Below are positions 1 to 7,718 of a DNA stretch of 64,000 nucleotides, piece after piece (the first letter of the stretch is position 1; each line of letters begins with the position of its first letter). The stretch lies in the NCBI GenBank assembly GCA_041071465.1, contig CP163498.1, positions 5,350,001 to 5,414,000 on the forward strand. The letters run 5' to 3'. This DNA comes from Pseudomonas putida. GTDB taxonomy: Bacteria; Pseudomonadota; Gammaproteobacteria; Pseudomonadales; Pseudomonadaceae. The notes below the pieces were generated by a model. That model was not told the origin of the DNA. It did not search any database and saw nothing but the letters and a program-made list of their open reading frames with translations. The position numbers and the translations under genes are program-made.

Positions 1-29
1 CAGGCCAGAATGTGCTGATGTCGGGACAT
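1..29 (-). CDS. Partial CDS running off the left edge, N-terminus only
   Basis: An ATG at 29 reads leftward as MSRHQHILA before the window ends. A GGAG ribosome-binding site sits 7-8 bases upstream on the minus strand, which supports a real start. Nine residues are too few to assign a family. It lies downstream of the Rhs debris and may be the first gene beyond the effector island. Confidence 0.35.
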
Positions 30-223
30 GTAGAGTCTCCTCGCGCGGGTGGTTTCCCGTTCTTGTTGTTCGCCTTGAGGTCACGACACGTAAGGCAGGT
101 CGTGCTTGGCTGACAGATAAGCGCGAGTGACGAGGGATAACAAACGAATGTGGTTCCACCCAGCGGAACCAGTCGCGGAGGCGGGAAGTGGTGCGAGCAA
201 GGGAGTGGTCAAATTTCCGGGGC
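30..223. other. Short intergenic stretch, left border of the island
   Basis: No open frame of note. It carries the ribosome-binding site of the partial left-edge gene and ends where recognisable Rhs sequence begins. I see no clear promoter or terminator here. Confidence 0.4.
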
Positions 224-548
224 TTAGTAGCTGAAACGCCGGGTCAAGTTATCCACCCGCACCTCTTCGCTTAGCCGGTCCGACACGTCGTAGGCAAAGC
301 TTTAGGGATGAGGCGGACGGCCTTGTCGTACTCGTAGCGCACCCGCTGCCCCTTGGCATCCTGGCGGCTGCTCGGCAGGCCACGGGCCGTGCGCACCAGG
401 CGGGTCGTCTGGCCCTTGCCGTCGAGTTGACCAGTGCGATCAGGCCCAAGGCGTTGGCGAGTTTTCGGCTGTTGATGACAACGTTGGGTGAGACCTTGGT
501 AATTGCCCCAGCAGAGATCGCATCGGACTTAAAGCAAACGAGTCAACT
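224..548 (-). pseudogene. PAAR-like / Rhs core remnant
   Basis: Read on the minus strand, about 430-545 encodes a PAAR-style stretch containing SPNVVINSRKLANA, which resembles the SPNVxING repeat of PAAR proteins. A different frame from about 430 down gives Rhs/YD-repeat core sequence (GKGQTTRLVRTARGLPSS, then RVRYEYDKA). After the residues RLIP an internal piece is missing, and the Rhs frame resumes as FAYDVSDRLSEEVRVDNLTRRFSY before a TAA at 224-226. So this is a deleted, multiply frame-shifted fragment of a PAAR-Rhs polymorphic toxin. The Rhs part is clear to me; the PAAR assignment is tentative. It cannot make a functional protein. Confidence 0.55.
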
Positions 549-599
549 AGAGTGGGAATACCCACCCCGGAATTCGGCCAAATCGAACTTCAACACTGA

Positions 600-1306
600 T
601 CAAGCGAAAGCGAAAATTTTAATTTCATCAAACAGGCCTTCAACTGACAGTGCCTGCTCATCCTTTCTGTTCCTAATCAAAATATACTCACCTTCGCCAG
701 GAGAGGTAATCTCAATGACTTCATCGCGCCAATTGGCCACTTCAATAAATCCATTTGAAATACCGTCAAGCGCGTCAATCTCCCTTAATAAATCTGCCCA
801 CTTGAGGAATACCCCCGCGCCATCGGTGCCACCACCGGTTTGGGGATTATCAAAATAAACCCGAAGCTTAGGGCAAGCCTGTCTCTGCCCATCTAGTGTC
901 GGGACGTAATGCAAACGCAACTCTTTAAACTCTTCGGTAGTCTCGCGCCCGGAAAACTCACACCTGAAGATTGGCAAACATAAAAAAGTTTATCCCTAAC
1001 CACCCCGCCATTGCCCTTCAGGTAACCATGGAAATTACTGGGAATAACAAACACATGAGTGAAGCCTCTTTCGGATGAGTTCAGCACAAATATCGAAGGA
1101 TGTACTCGACTCACCTCCGGCGCAACAGAATTTAAAATATCCAGCGCCAGCGAGTCTTTTATCTCACCTTGAGAAACTACAATCAAATCCAGATCACTGG
1201 ACGGCCTTAACCAATAATTGTATGTATAATCCCGCATTACATCCTGGAAAAAGTGAACGCCGCCAACAAGATCTCTAACGGAGTCGTATTCTTCAAGCAG
1301 ATCATT
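600..1306 (-). pseudogene. Orphan immunity-like protein, frame-shifted
   Basis: Two overlapping minus-strand frames, 893-1237 and 600-977, read as one protein if a single base is restored in the A6 run at 982-987 (T6 on the coding strand). The sequence then runs smoothly through DKLFLCLPIFRCEFSGRE. The 5' frame is open up to a TGA at 1307-1309, so the true start is unclear: ATG 1237 has AGGA close upstream, and an ATG at 1318 is in frame but followed by TGA. The intact product would be about 210-235 residues, soluble, without signal peptide. The DNA is visibly more AT-rich than the core genes. Its position between Rhs debris fits an orphan immunity gene left after loss of its toxin tip. I recognise no family; the immunity role is inferred from context only. 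Confidence 0.4.
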
Positions 1307-1407
1307 TCATGATATCATTGCAACATGCCTCACTCGTAGTTCGGACCAGTATCTTGTCTATATCTAGCCCCGCTAGCTCCCATTTTTGCACCCTCGGAGC
1401 TATTGGC

Positions 1408-1545
1408 GAAGCTCAGTTCAATTGTAAGAAAACGCTCCGGTGAAGGAGGCTCTGCATTAAGATGCGGCCTCTTTCAGACGCTCATGTTCAAGGCGCTCTT
1501 CGCGCTCACGCCGCTCAGCTAATCCGTGTGAAAATTGCCGCGTAT
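1408..1545 (-). pseudogene. EagR (DUF1795) chaperone gene, 5' remnant
   Basis: This matches the 5' end of the intact chaperone gene at 3955-4548. The aligned repeat is 1408-1630 against 4411-4633. The start codon position is ATA instead of ATG, a 1-base deletion lies a few codons in, and only the first third of the gene remains. The conserved part includes codons for AERRERE. It cannot be translated into the chaperone and is a relic of a duplicated vgrG-eagR junction. Confidence 0.7.
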
Positions 1546-1630
1546 GGGACCTTTCCCTGTCGCTAATCAAGACTTATTCAGATTAATTATTGTGCTGCCT
1601 GCTACGTCCAGTGTGACCCCTGACAGGGTA
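1408..1630. repeat. Diverged 223-bp duplicate of the vgrG 3' end / eagR 5' end (left copy)
   Basis: This stretch aligns base for base in length with 4411-4633 (both 223 bp), with scattered substitutions. It covers the last VgrG codons (DVAGSTIINLNKS), the short intergenic gap and the start of the EagR gene. Beyond 1630 the similarity stops abruptly and Rhs sequence begins. Confidence 0.8.
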
Positions 1631-1993
1631 GTGGTCTGGCTCAACGCGTCGGTCACCGCGACCAGGTGCTGACGCTCGCCGTAGCGGTAATAGGTGCTCT
1701 TGCCCGAGTAGTCCTGGTAACGCTCCACCTGGGCCAGGGTATTCCACCACAGGTGCTTGGACTTGTCTGTTGCATCGAGGATGGTGTGCGGCAGGCCGTC
1801 GTCGCTGTTCAGGTACGGCGGTCAGCTGGCCGTGTTCGTAGTAGAGATACTGCGCGAGTGTCTCGACCGCCTCATTGTTGACCAGCCGTTTGATGTCGGT
1901 CAGGCGCCCCTGCGGGTTGTCATAATGCAGGTGCGCACGGAGGCCGCCGGTAGCGCTTAACCTTGGGTTCCACCTTGAGTAGGTGTGGTTCAT
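1567..1993 (-). pseudogene. Rhs core fragment fused to a VgrG C-terminal tail
   Basis: On the minus strand Rhs core sequence begins near 1993 (WNPRLSATGGLRAHLHYDN) and continues through LVNNEAVETLAQYLYYEHG. One extra base near 1835 shifts the frame, after which it reads SDDGLPHTILDATDKSK, then GKSTYYRYGERQHLVAVTD. At 1630 it passes without a break into the VgrG tail (SGVTLDVAGSTIINLNKS) with a TGA at 1567-1569. The junction is at a stretch (ACCCTGTCAGG) shared by both parents, since intact VgrG also reads TLSG there. This is a recombination scar, not a gene. Confidence 0.7.
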
Positions 1994-2029
1994 GGCTCGC
2001 ACTAAGTATTTTCGCAAAATAACTAAAAA

Positions 2030-2715
2030 TTACGCCCGAAAGTTCTCGTTTGACTCTGAATTCTCCAAAAATATTGACATCCACGAATCCATTACATCCC
2101 AAACATCGATTCCTTTCGTAGGAGTATCTGGCTTTTCATGCCACCAAATAAACGCCTCACCCTTAAATGCCCCCTCACCTATAGCCAAGTAATCACCAGC
2201 CCCGCTAGAAAATACGCCTAACATATCGGGAAGCGCTGGATACTCTTCGTCACATAGGTCCTTTATTTGAACGAAATCCTCTAGTCTCGATGGACCCATG
2301 GTACAACCGATGTAAAAACCAAAGCCATTATGCAGCTTTGAGTAAAACTGCTTAAAATCCGCAGGCAGGTCAGGACAGTAATCTAAACTCGAACTTTCAA
2401 TACCTGCTGGAGCGCCCCCCATATAGAAGCACAAATCACCACCATCGACGTAAACATACATAAGATACGGCTTATCACTTACGGCCAAAACAGTGCCTAG
2501 CACGCACTTATCAAGCCACGAGCTTACCCATGGTAACTTTTCAGAAAAATCGACCCACTCCGCCGGGATATATTTTTTTCATCATCTAAAAAACCAAAGC
2601 CAAGCCACTGCTTGGGGAATTTTACTTCAAGGGGCACGTCACAAGATGCGAAATACACATCATAGCCATTTAACTCAGTCACAATACGCTGCTTTAAAGA
2701 CTCAGACCAATTCAT
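2030..2715 (-). CDS. SMI1/KNR4 (SUKH)-like immunity protein, broken by an apparent 1-base deletion
   Basis: Translation from ATG 2715 gives MNWSESLKQRIVTELNGYDV and runs to about 2580. The frame then breaks at a T7 run (2573-2579). Adding one T gives a continuous product through DDEKKYIPAEWVDFSEKLPW into the downstream frame, which ends at 2030. The whole protein would be about 229 residues. LPADFKQFYSKLHNGFGFY and DYLAIGEG in the second half look like the SUKH (SMI1/KNR4) fold, a common immunity family for nuclease toxins. It starts 10 bases after the stop of the PAAR-HNH effector, so it is the expected cognate immunity gene. Base composition is AT-rich, which suggests transfer. The family call is moderate; pairing with the effector rests on adjacency. 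Confidence 0.6.
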
Positions 2716-2725
2716 TCTCACCCCC

Positions 2726-3958
2726 TTAATACCCTGAAAGCAAACCATTAATATATTGCTGAAGCTCTGGCTCCAACTTAGCAGCCTTATCCATCATGGC
2801 AGACCGGAATGCTGGATCAACAGGAATATCTCCTTTCTTGTATAGTTCCCATTCAGCAAAAGACCTTGCCCCCTTTGAGGTATTTGCAATTTCACTCAAC
2901 CCCTGGAAGTTTGGCTCGTAGTTTAGCACCTTTACTTGATCTTCGAAAGTCAACCGAGAGAACCCTTCCATTTCTGTAATTTTCTTCATGGGAACAATAT
3001 GGTCCGCGTGCAAGGCCCTCGTAACCTGAAGCCCTGGAAGCGCGGGATCTTTCATGGGAAGGACGACATCTTTATTAACAGCTTTCCGTATTGAAGCGCT
3101 GGGGGTCTTTTTCCTCAGTTCACCATACAATTCAGGTGAAATTTTATCAGTTTTTGGGGGGAGAACCGGTTTCCTTACAAGTTTTAGATTACCGAGATTA
3201 GAACCAAGTCCCTGCACTTTAATTTCATAGCGAGCATCAAACGCCTTCCCGCCCTTGGCGCCGATCCCCCCTCCAAGCAGAGCACCACCAAACGCCATCA
3301 ACTTCTGGCCGTCGGAGCCCTCTCCAAACAACTCGCCGCCGGCCCAATGCCCTGCCATTCCACCCGCTATACCACCCACCAACCCTGCCACCACCAAAAC
3401 AGGACTTGCCAGCACAAATGCACTTGCCAGTCCCACCCCCATCACTGCACGCTCCAGCCAGACAGGGACCTCCGGGTCAATGGCATCCGTCGTCTCGGTG
3501 CCCCCACCTATATATACATTGGGAGAGCCCGCACTTATTTTCGCATCGCAAACTGTTCTGTCACCTACTCGAGCCGCAGGCTGACCATTTATATATACCG
3601 AATCGCTGCCCTGAGCTAATATCTTAGGGATCCCGGGATGATCAGAGCACTCGGCATTATCCAGATGCGCCCTCGCAGCAGGTTTCCCATTTATATAAAC
3701 GTTGCCCGACCCTGATCGTATTTGTCCCGTTTCACTACAGGCGAACGATAAGCTACCAATCAGTTGACCAATTCCAGCACCAGTAGCGGCTCCCGCGCCC
3801 ACCATCGCAGCGAGGGCTACCGCCCCAAGCCCGCCGGTGCCAACCACAGCAATACCGATGAGCACTGCACCTGCACCAATCGCCAAACCAGCAAGTAATC
3901 CGCCTAAGGCGCTAGAGTGCTCGATTGGATCGTCTAATCTCGCGGCAGCCGCAGTCAT
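2726..3958 (-). CDS. PAAR-domain T6SS effector with C-terminal HNH-type nuclease domain
   Basis: 410 residues. The N-terminus carries a prePAAR-type motif (AARLDDPIEH, residues 5-14) and a glycine/alanine-rich hydrophobic pair (about 16-70). PAAR repeats follow at about 71-152 (GNVYINGKPAAR, DSVYINGQPAARVGD, SPNVYIGG). A second hydrophobic block spans about 168-205 and 218-238. The C-terminal tip has HADHIVPM (317-324), N346, N350, and NTSKG (359-363), a His-Asp-His / Asn pattern typical of HNH (His-Me finger) nucleases. Known prePAAR effectors need an EagR chaperone, and that gene lies directly upstream with a 4-base ATGA overlap. The likely role is a DNA-cutting antibacterial effector that caps VgrG. 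The nuclease assignment is from motifs only and the target is not shown. Confidence 0.8.
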   Translation of the reverse strand: MTAAAARLDDPIEHSSALGGLLAGLAIGAGAVLIGIAVVGTGGLGAVALAAMVGAGAATGAGIGQLIGSLSFACSETGQIRSGSGNVYINGKPAARAHLDNAECSDHPGIPKILAQGSDSVYINGQPAARVGDRTVCDAKISAGSPNVYIGGGTETTDAIDPEVPVWLERAVMGVGLASAFVLASPVLVVAGLVGGIAGGMAGHWAGGELFGEGSDGQKLMAFGGALLGGGIGAKGGKAFDARYEIKVQGLGSNLGNLKLVRKPVLPPKTDKISPELYGELRKKTPSASIRKAVNKDVVLPMKDPALPGLQVTRALHADHIVPMKKITEMEGFSRLTFEDQVKVLNYEPNFQGLSEIANTSKGARSFAEWELYKKGDIPVDPAFRSAMMDKAAKLEPELQQYINGLLSGY

Positions 3959-4548
3959 GCCGACTCGACCTGTTGCGCATCCCCCTCTCTCGCAGGCGGA
4001 AGGCGCAATTGAAGACTATCAACTAAAGTATTGAAAGCACTACGCTCATCTTCTGTCATGCCTTTGGCATTGTTACTCGTACCGGTAATCTGCATGAGCA
4101 AAGGGCGCTTGTGCTCATCGTGATGCAGAAAAATCAGCTGTACTTGATGAACCGGTTGGCCTTGTTGCCGCCAGCGAAACTCTACACGCCGCGCCTCCAA
4201 CCCAGCCACCTCTACCGGGGTAACCGGCTCGATCCACTGAACATGGGACAACGTCTTTTTCAATTCACCCAGCAGTTGTTGTGCAAGCGTCTCCAAGTCT
4301 GCATCCTGCTCCGCAGGCGAACGCCCAACAACGAGCGAGAACGGGCTTGGCCCTATATCCGTCAATGTAAAAACATGAAAAGTCTTGTCTTTTAAGTTCT
4401 CTGGACGAACGAAGCTCAATTCATTTGTAAGAAAGCGCTCCGGCGGAGGAGGTTCTACATTGAGAGCGCCCTCTTCCAGACGCTCACGTTCAACGCGCTC
4501 TTCGCGCTCGCGTCGCTCAGCTAATCGGTCGTAGATATTACCGCGCAT
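3955..4548 (-). CDS. EagR-type effector chaperone (DUF1795/DcrB family)
   Basis: 197 residues, soluble, with a charged N-terminal segment (AERREREERVERERLEE) and then a DUF1795-like domain from about residue 38, starting near RFLTNELSFVRP and including the Q-rich strand WRQQGQPVHQVQLIFLHH. In T6SS loci this family binds the hydrophobic segments of prePAAR effectors and loads them on VgrG. Here it sits between vgrG (21-base gap) and the PAAR-HNH gene (ATGA overlap), the standard arrangement. The charged leader makes it longer than minimal family members. A degraded copy of its 5' end occurs at 1408-1545. Confidence 0.8.
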   Translation of the reverse strand: MRGNIYDRLAERREREERVERERLEEGALNVEPPPPERFLTNELSFVRPENLKDKTFHVFTLTDIGPSPFSLVVGRSPAEQDADLETLAQQLLGELKKTLSHVQWIEPVTPVEVAGLEARRVEFRWRQQGQPVHQVQLIFLHHDEHKRPLLMQITGTSNNAKGMTEDERSAFNTLVDSLQLRLPPAREGDAQQVESA

Positions 4549-4633
4549 GGGACCTTTCCTTGTCGCTAATCAAGACTTGTTCAGATTAATTATCGTGCTG
4601 CCTGCAACGTCCACAGTGATACCTGACAGGGTA
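4411..4633. repeat. 223-bp repeat, intact copy (vgrG 3' end / eagR 5' end)
   Basis: The functional partner of the decayed repeat at 1408-1630. It covers the 5' part of eagR, the intergenic gap and the last codons of vgrG. Confidence 0.8.
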
Positions 4634-6411
4634 ATCGTGCCATCCGACTTCATCTCCAGCTTGCTGTTTCCGACCTCAAGCGTAATAGACGTTGCCGCCT
4701 TAATTTTCACCGCCCCTTGATCCACGGTCACAAAGTACGACCCCTCTTCCACCGCAATGCTGGTTTCCAGCTTGATCGTCTCGGAATGCTTACCTTCGAC
4801 ATTGATCGTTCGATTGCCACCCACCTTGAGACTCTCATCTGCCTCAACCTCGGTATCCAGGTTGCGCTCAGCATGCATGATGATTTGCTCGGCGCCGGCC
4901 TTGTCTTCGAAGCGGAAGAAGTTGGCATTCGACCCTTTGCCTTTGGTAGAGCGCGTCAGGAACCCACTCTGGGTCTTGTTCGCCGGCAGTGCCCACGGCG
5001 GGGTGTTGCTGCTGTTGTACAGGCTGCCCATGATCAACGGGCGGTCCGGGTTGCCGTCGAGGAACACCACCACCACTTCATCGCCCACGCGCGGGATCTG
5101 GATGCTGCCGAAGCCGCCACTGGCGCCGGATTGGGCGACGCGTACCCAGCACGAACTGTGGTCGTTGTGCTGGCCTTTACGGTCCCAGTGAAACTGGATT
5201 TTCACCCGGCCCAGTTCGTCGGTGAATATCTCTTCGCCGGGTGGGCCAACGATGATGGCAGTCTGCGGGCCGGCGATGGTCGGCCGGGGAGTGCTCAGTT
5301 GCGGGCGGAACGGGATCTTCTTGCGCACGCAACTGAACGTGTTGAAATAGCTCGCCTGTTGGCCGCTGAGGTAGTTGTTGTGGCCTTCGCTTTCCACGCT
5401 CATCAGCAGGAACTGTCGGTCCTCTACGGCGCCTTGATCGTGGCTGTAGTGCTGCAGCAGTTCGAAGGTATAGCCGGGCTTCATGGCGCGGCAATTACTG
5501 GCGCCTTCGAACTTTTTGCCGCGCAGCTCCAGCGCTTCGATACGTAAGCGCAGCAGGGTTTCGCCTTCATCGTAGGTGCCGTGGGTGTACTGACCGGGGA
5601 AGTCGTAGATCTCGAAGTTCTCGACATCGCCCTGCTTGTTCACGCTGTTCAGCGCCACCGGCAGGCGGTTGTTGGGCTGGCGGTAATCGAAGGTCTGCGT
5701 GGCCATCTTGCCGGACTGCAGCTGGCGGTTGCCGCTCCACTGGGTGATGGAGTCGGCGGTCTCGGTAACCGAGGCGCTGTGGAAACGGATTTGCGGCTGC
5801 TCGGGGATGTCCACCAGTGTGCTGGAGTCATCGCAGATGATCATGGTGTGGCCTTCTGCGGTGTGCTCGAAGTAATAGAACATCCCCTCTTCCTCCAGCA
5901 GGCGCTGGACGAAATTGAAGTCGGTTTCGCGGTACTGGGTAATGTAGGTGTAGCGCTTCTGCGGGCGGGTCAGGCGGAACTCGTGGCGGGAGAAAGCCGG
6001 ACACAGGGCGAATACTTCGGTGACCACTTCCTCGACCGTGTTGCCTTGGAAGATCCGCGTGTCGAAGCGGTTCTTCAGCATCGAAAACCAGGGGTTGAGG
6101 GTGGCGGTGTAACGGGCCATGCCGCCATCGCTGCCAATGCTGGCAAAGCGCGTAAGGTAACCGGTGATGTGGCGTGGAGCACCTTCGGCCAACTCGATCT
6201 CGATGCTCACGTGCTGGCCCATCATGGATTTAAGCGGCACGCCAGAGTCTTCGCAGATCAGCAGCAGTTCGTAGTTGAACGCCCGCGAAAGGCCCTCGAC
6301 GCCCTTGAAGGTTTCCAGCAACAGTTCCTGCTCAGGGTTGGCCAGGTTGTGAAACTTGAACAGCCGGCGGTTCTGCGGCGATAGCAGCGCGGAGGCCAGT
6401 TCCATGATCAT
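4570..6411 (-). CDS. vgrG: VgrG spike protein of the T6SS
   Basis: 613 residues from ATG 6411, chosen because AGGAG lies 7-8 bases upstream; a longer frame to 6567 adds a basic stretch unlike any VgrG. The N-terminus (LFKFHNLANPEQELLLETF) and the following gp27-like domain are typical. The gp5/OB part contains GEEIFTDELGRVKIQFHWDR and CWVRVAQSGA. A VxV-type repetitive needle follows, ending DVAGSTIINLNKS. No extra effector domain is fused at the C-terminus. It forms the trimeric tip on Hcp and is expected to carry the PAAR-HNH effector downstream. It lies about 190 bases after the ADP-ribosylglycohydrolase gene, so it may have its own promoter. Confidence 0.95.
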   Translation of the reverse strand: MIMELASALLSPQNRRLFKFHNLANPEQELLLETFKGVEGLSRAFNYELLLICEDSGVPLKSMMGQHVSIEIELAEGAPRHITGYLTRFASIGSDGGMARYTATLNPWFSMLKNRFDTRIFQGNTVEEVVTEVFALCPAFSRHEFRLTRPQKRYTYITQYRETDFNFVQRLLEEEGMFYYFEHTAEGHTMIICDDSSTLVDIPEQPQIRFHSASVTETADSITQWSGNRQLQSGKMATQTFDYRQPNNRLPVALNSVNKQGDVENFEIYDFPGQYTHGTYDEGETLLRLRIEALELRGKKFEGASNCRAMKPGYTFELLQHYSHDQGAVEDRQFLLMSVESEGHNNYLSGQQASYFNTFSCVRKKIPFRPQLSTPRPTIAGPQTAIIVGPPGEEIFTDELGRVKIQFHWDRKGQHNDHSSCWVRVAQSGASGGFGSIQIPRVGDEVVVVFLDGNPDRPLIMGSLYNSSNTPPWALPANKTQSGFLTRSTKGKGSNANFFRFEDKAGAEQIIMHAERNLDTEVEADESLKVGGNRTINVEGKHSETIKLETSIAVEEGSYFVTVDQGAVKIKAATSITLEVGNSKLEMKSDGTITLSGITVDVAGSTIINLNKS

Positions 6412-6603
6412 GCGAAATCTCCTTGAAAACAGGGCCAGCACGCGCTTGCGATGCTTAGCTACAACTTTGTTCATGCGGGATGCCAGGCAGGCGCACCGCG
6501 ATTTCATGCGACCGACAGCACCCGAAAAAGTGCCGCGGCGCGTTGACAGAAACGCGACAACTGTCACGCTTTTGCACGTCAGGGCAATTTCCTGAGCCTG
6601 CCG

Positions 6604-7718
6604 TTATCGCTTCCCGTACAACAGTGCATCCAGTTCATCCACCTGCGGTGCGCGGTCGAACAGTTCCTGTGCCAGCTTCTGGATATGCTGCGACCAGGCG
6701 ACCTTCTCCACCCACTCCGGTGGCATGCCTGACACACCGTACAGCGCGCCAGCCAGCTGGCCGGCTGTGGCCGCGACGCTGTCAGCATCATCGGCAAGGT
6801 TGGCGGCCAGAAGAATCGCGTCATGGAAGTTGTTGCTGTTCCATACAGCCCACAGGGCTGCCTCCAGCGTGTCGACCACATAACCAGAAGAGCGGATCTG
6901 ATCGCGGCTCTTCTGTTTGTACTCGCCAGCATTGATGATCATCGGGCGCGGACGCAGCGAGCGCACCGCAGGTGCAAGGGTTTCTTCCTTGTCTGCACCG
7001 TTCAGTGCCAGATGCAGTTGTGCGGCGAGCAACTGGCAACAGTTCACCGCTTCATCGGCGTTATGGGTCACGCTGCTCTGCGTGACGCTTTCCCACCAAC
7101 TCGCAGACAGTGAATGTCGACGAAAGATGGCCGTGGGCGCGAGGCGTATGATCGAGCCATTACCTGCAGTGGACGGGTCGTAGTTGCCTTGCCAACCGAT
7201 GCCTTCGCGCAACCAGCCTTCAAGCGCGTTACGTGTAGCGTTGCCGATGTCGAAACAACGGCCATTGACACTGTTTTCCCGTGTCGATACCAGCGCACCA
7301 AGGCATTTGCGTAGGTGGCGTAGTCGAACTTGCCCTGGCTTACATACGTATCCGCCAAGCAAAGCGCCATGCTAGTGTCATCGGTCCACTCGCCGGCAGC
7401 AAGCCTGAATGGCCCGCCACCGACCATGTCGTTCACATGCTCCCGGTCGCGCGGCAGGAACTCGAGCGTGGTGCCTACCGCATCGCCAATGGCCAGGCCC
7501 AGCAACGCGCCTTTGGCGCGGTCCAGTGCCTGTTCTGGCGTCAAGGTACAGGCCCTGGACTGCAACCAGCGCGGCTTGCTCGCCGGCTCTGCTGGGGCGT
7601 CTGCCCGCACGTTGTAGTCCATCCTCTGCTGCAGCTGCCGGGAGGGCTCCGGCGACAGGTGCGCGTAGCGCTCGACGTAGTCGGACAGCAATGCGTTTGG
7701 GCTTCTTAGATCGATCAT
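6604..7718 (-). CDS. ADP-ribosylglycohydrolase (ARH/DraG) immunity protein, broken by an apparent 1-base deletion
   Basis: Frame 1 from ATG 7718 has a roughly 60-residue N-terminal extension, then [17 protein letters not shown] (GDxxG, 78-82) and [10 protein letters not shown] (TDDT, 112-115), both metal-site motifs of ADP-ribosylglycohydrolases. At WYRHG the frame breaks in the CCC run at 7278-7280. Restoring one base continues it as [19 protein letters not shown] to the stop at 6604, through the C-terminal [19 protein letters not shown] motif. Full length would be about 371 residues. It overlaps the toxin stop by 4 bases (ATGA), so the two are translationally coupled. Tri1, the immunity protein of the Tre1 ADP-ribosyltransferase, belongs to this enzyme class and acts both by blocking the toxin with an N-terminal extension and by removing ADP-ribose. 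The same dual role is inferred here. Confidence 0.8.

Noticed and set aside
224-2100. A prophage or insertion-sequence remnant at the left edge
   Set aside because: No transposase, integrase, terminal repeats or phage genes; all recognisable pieces are Rhs, VgrG, PAAR or EagR related.
2573-2579. Programmed frameshifting at the A7 run (coding strand) of the SUKH-like gene
   Set aside because: Slippage at A7 is possible, but the same one-base pattern at unrelated non-slippery sites makes sequence error the simpler explanation.
6412-6567. Longer VgrG start at 6567
   Set aside because: Adds a basic stretch without family similarity; ATG 6411 has a well-placed AGGAG.
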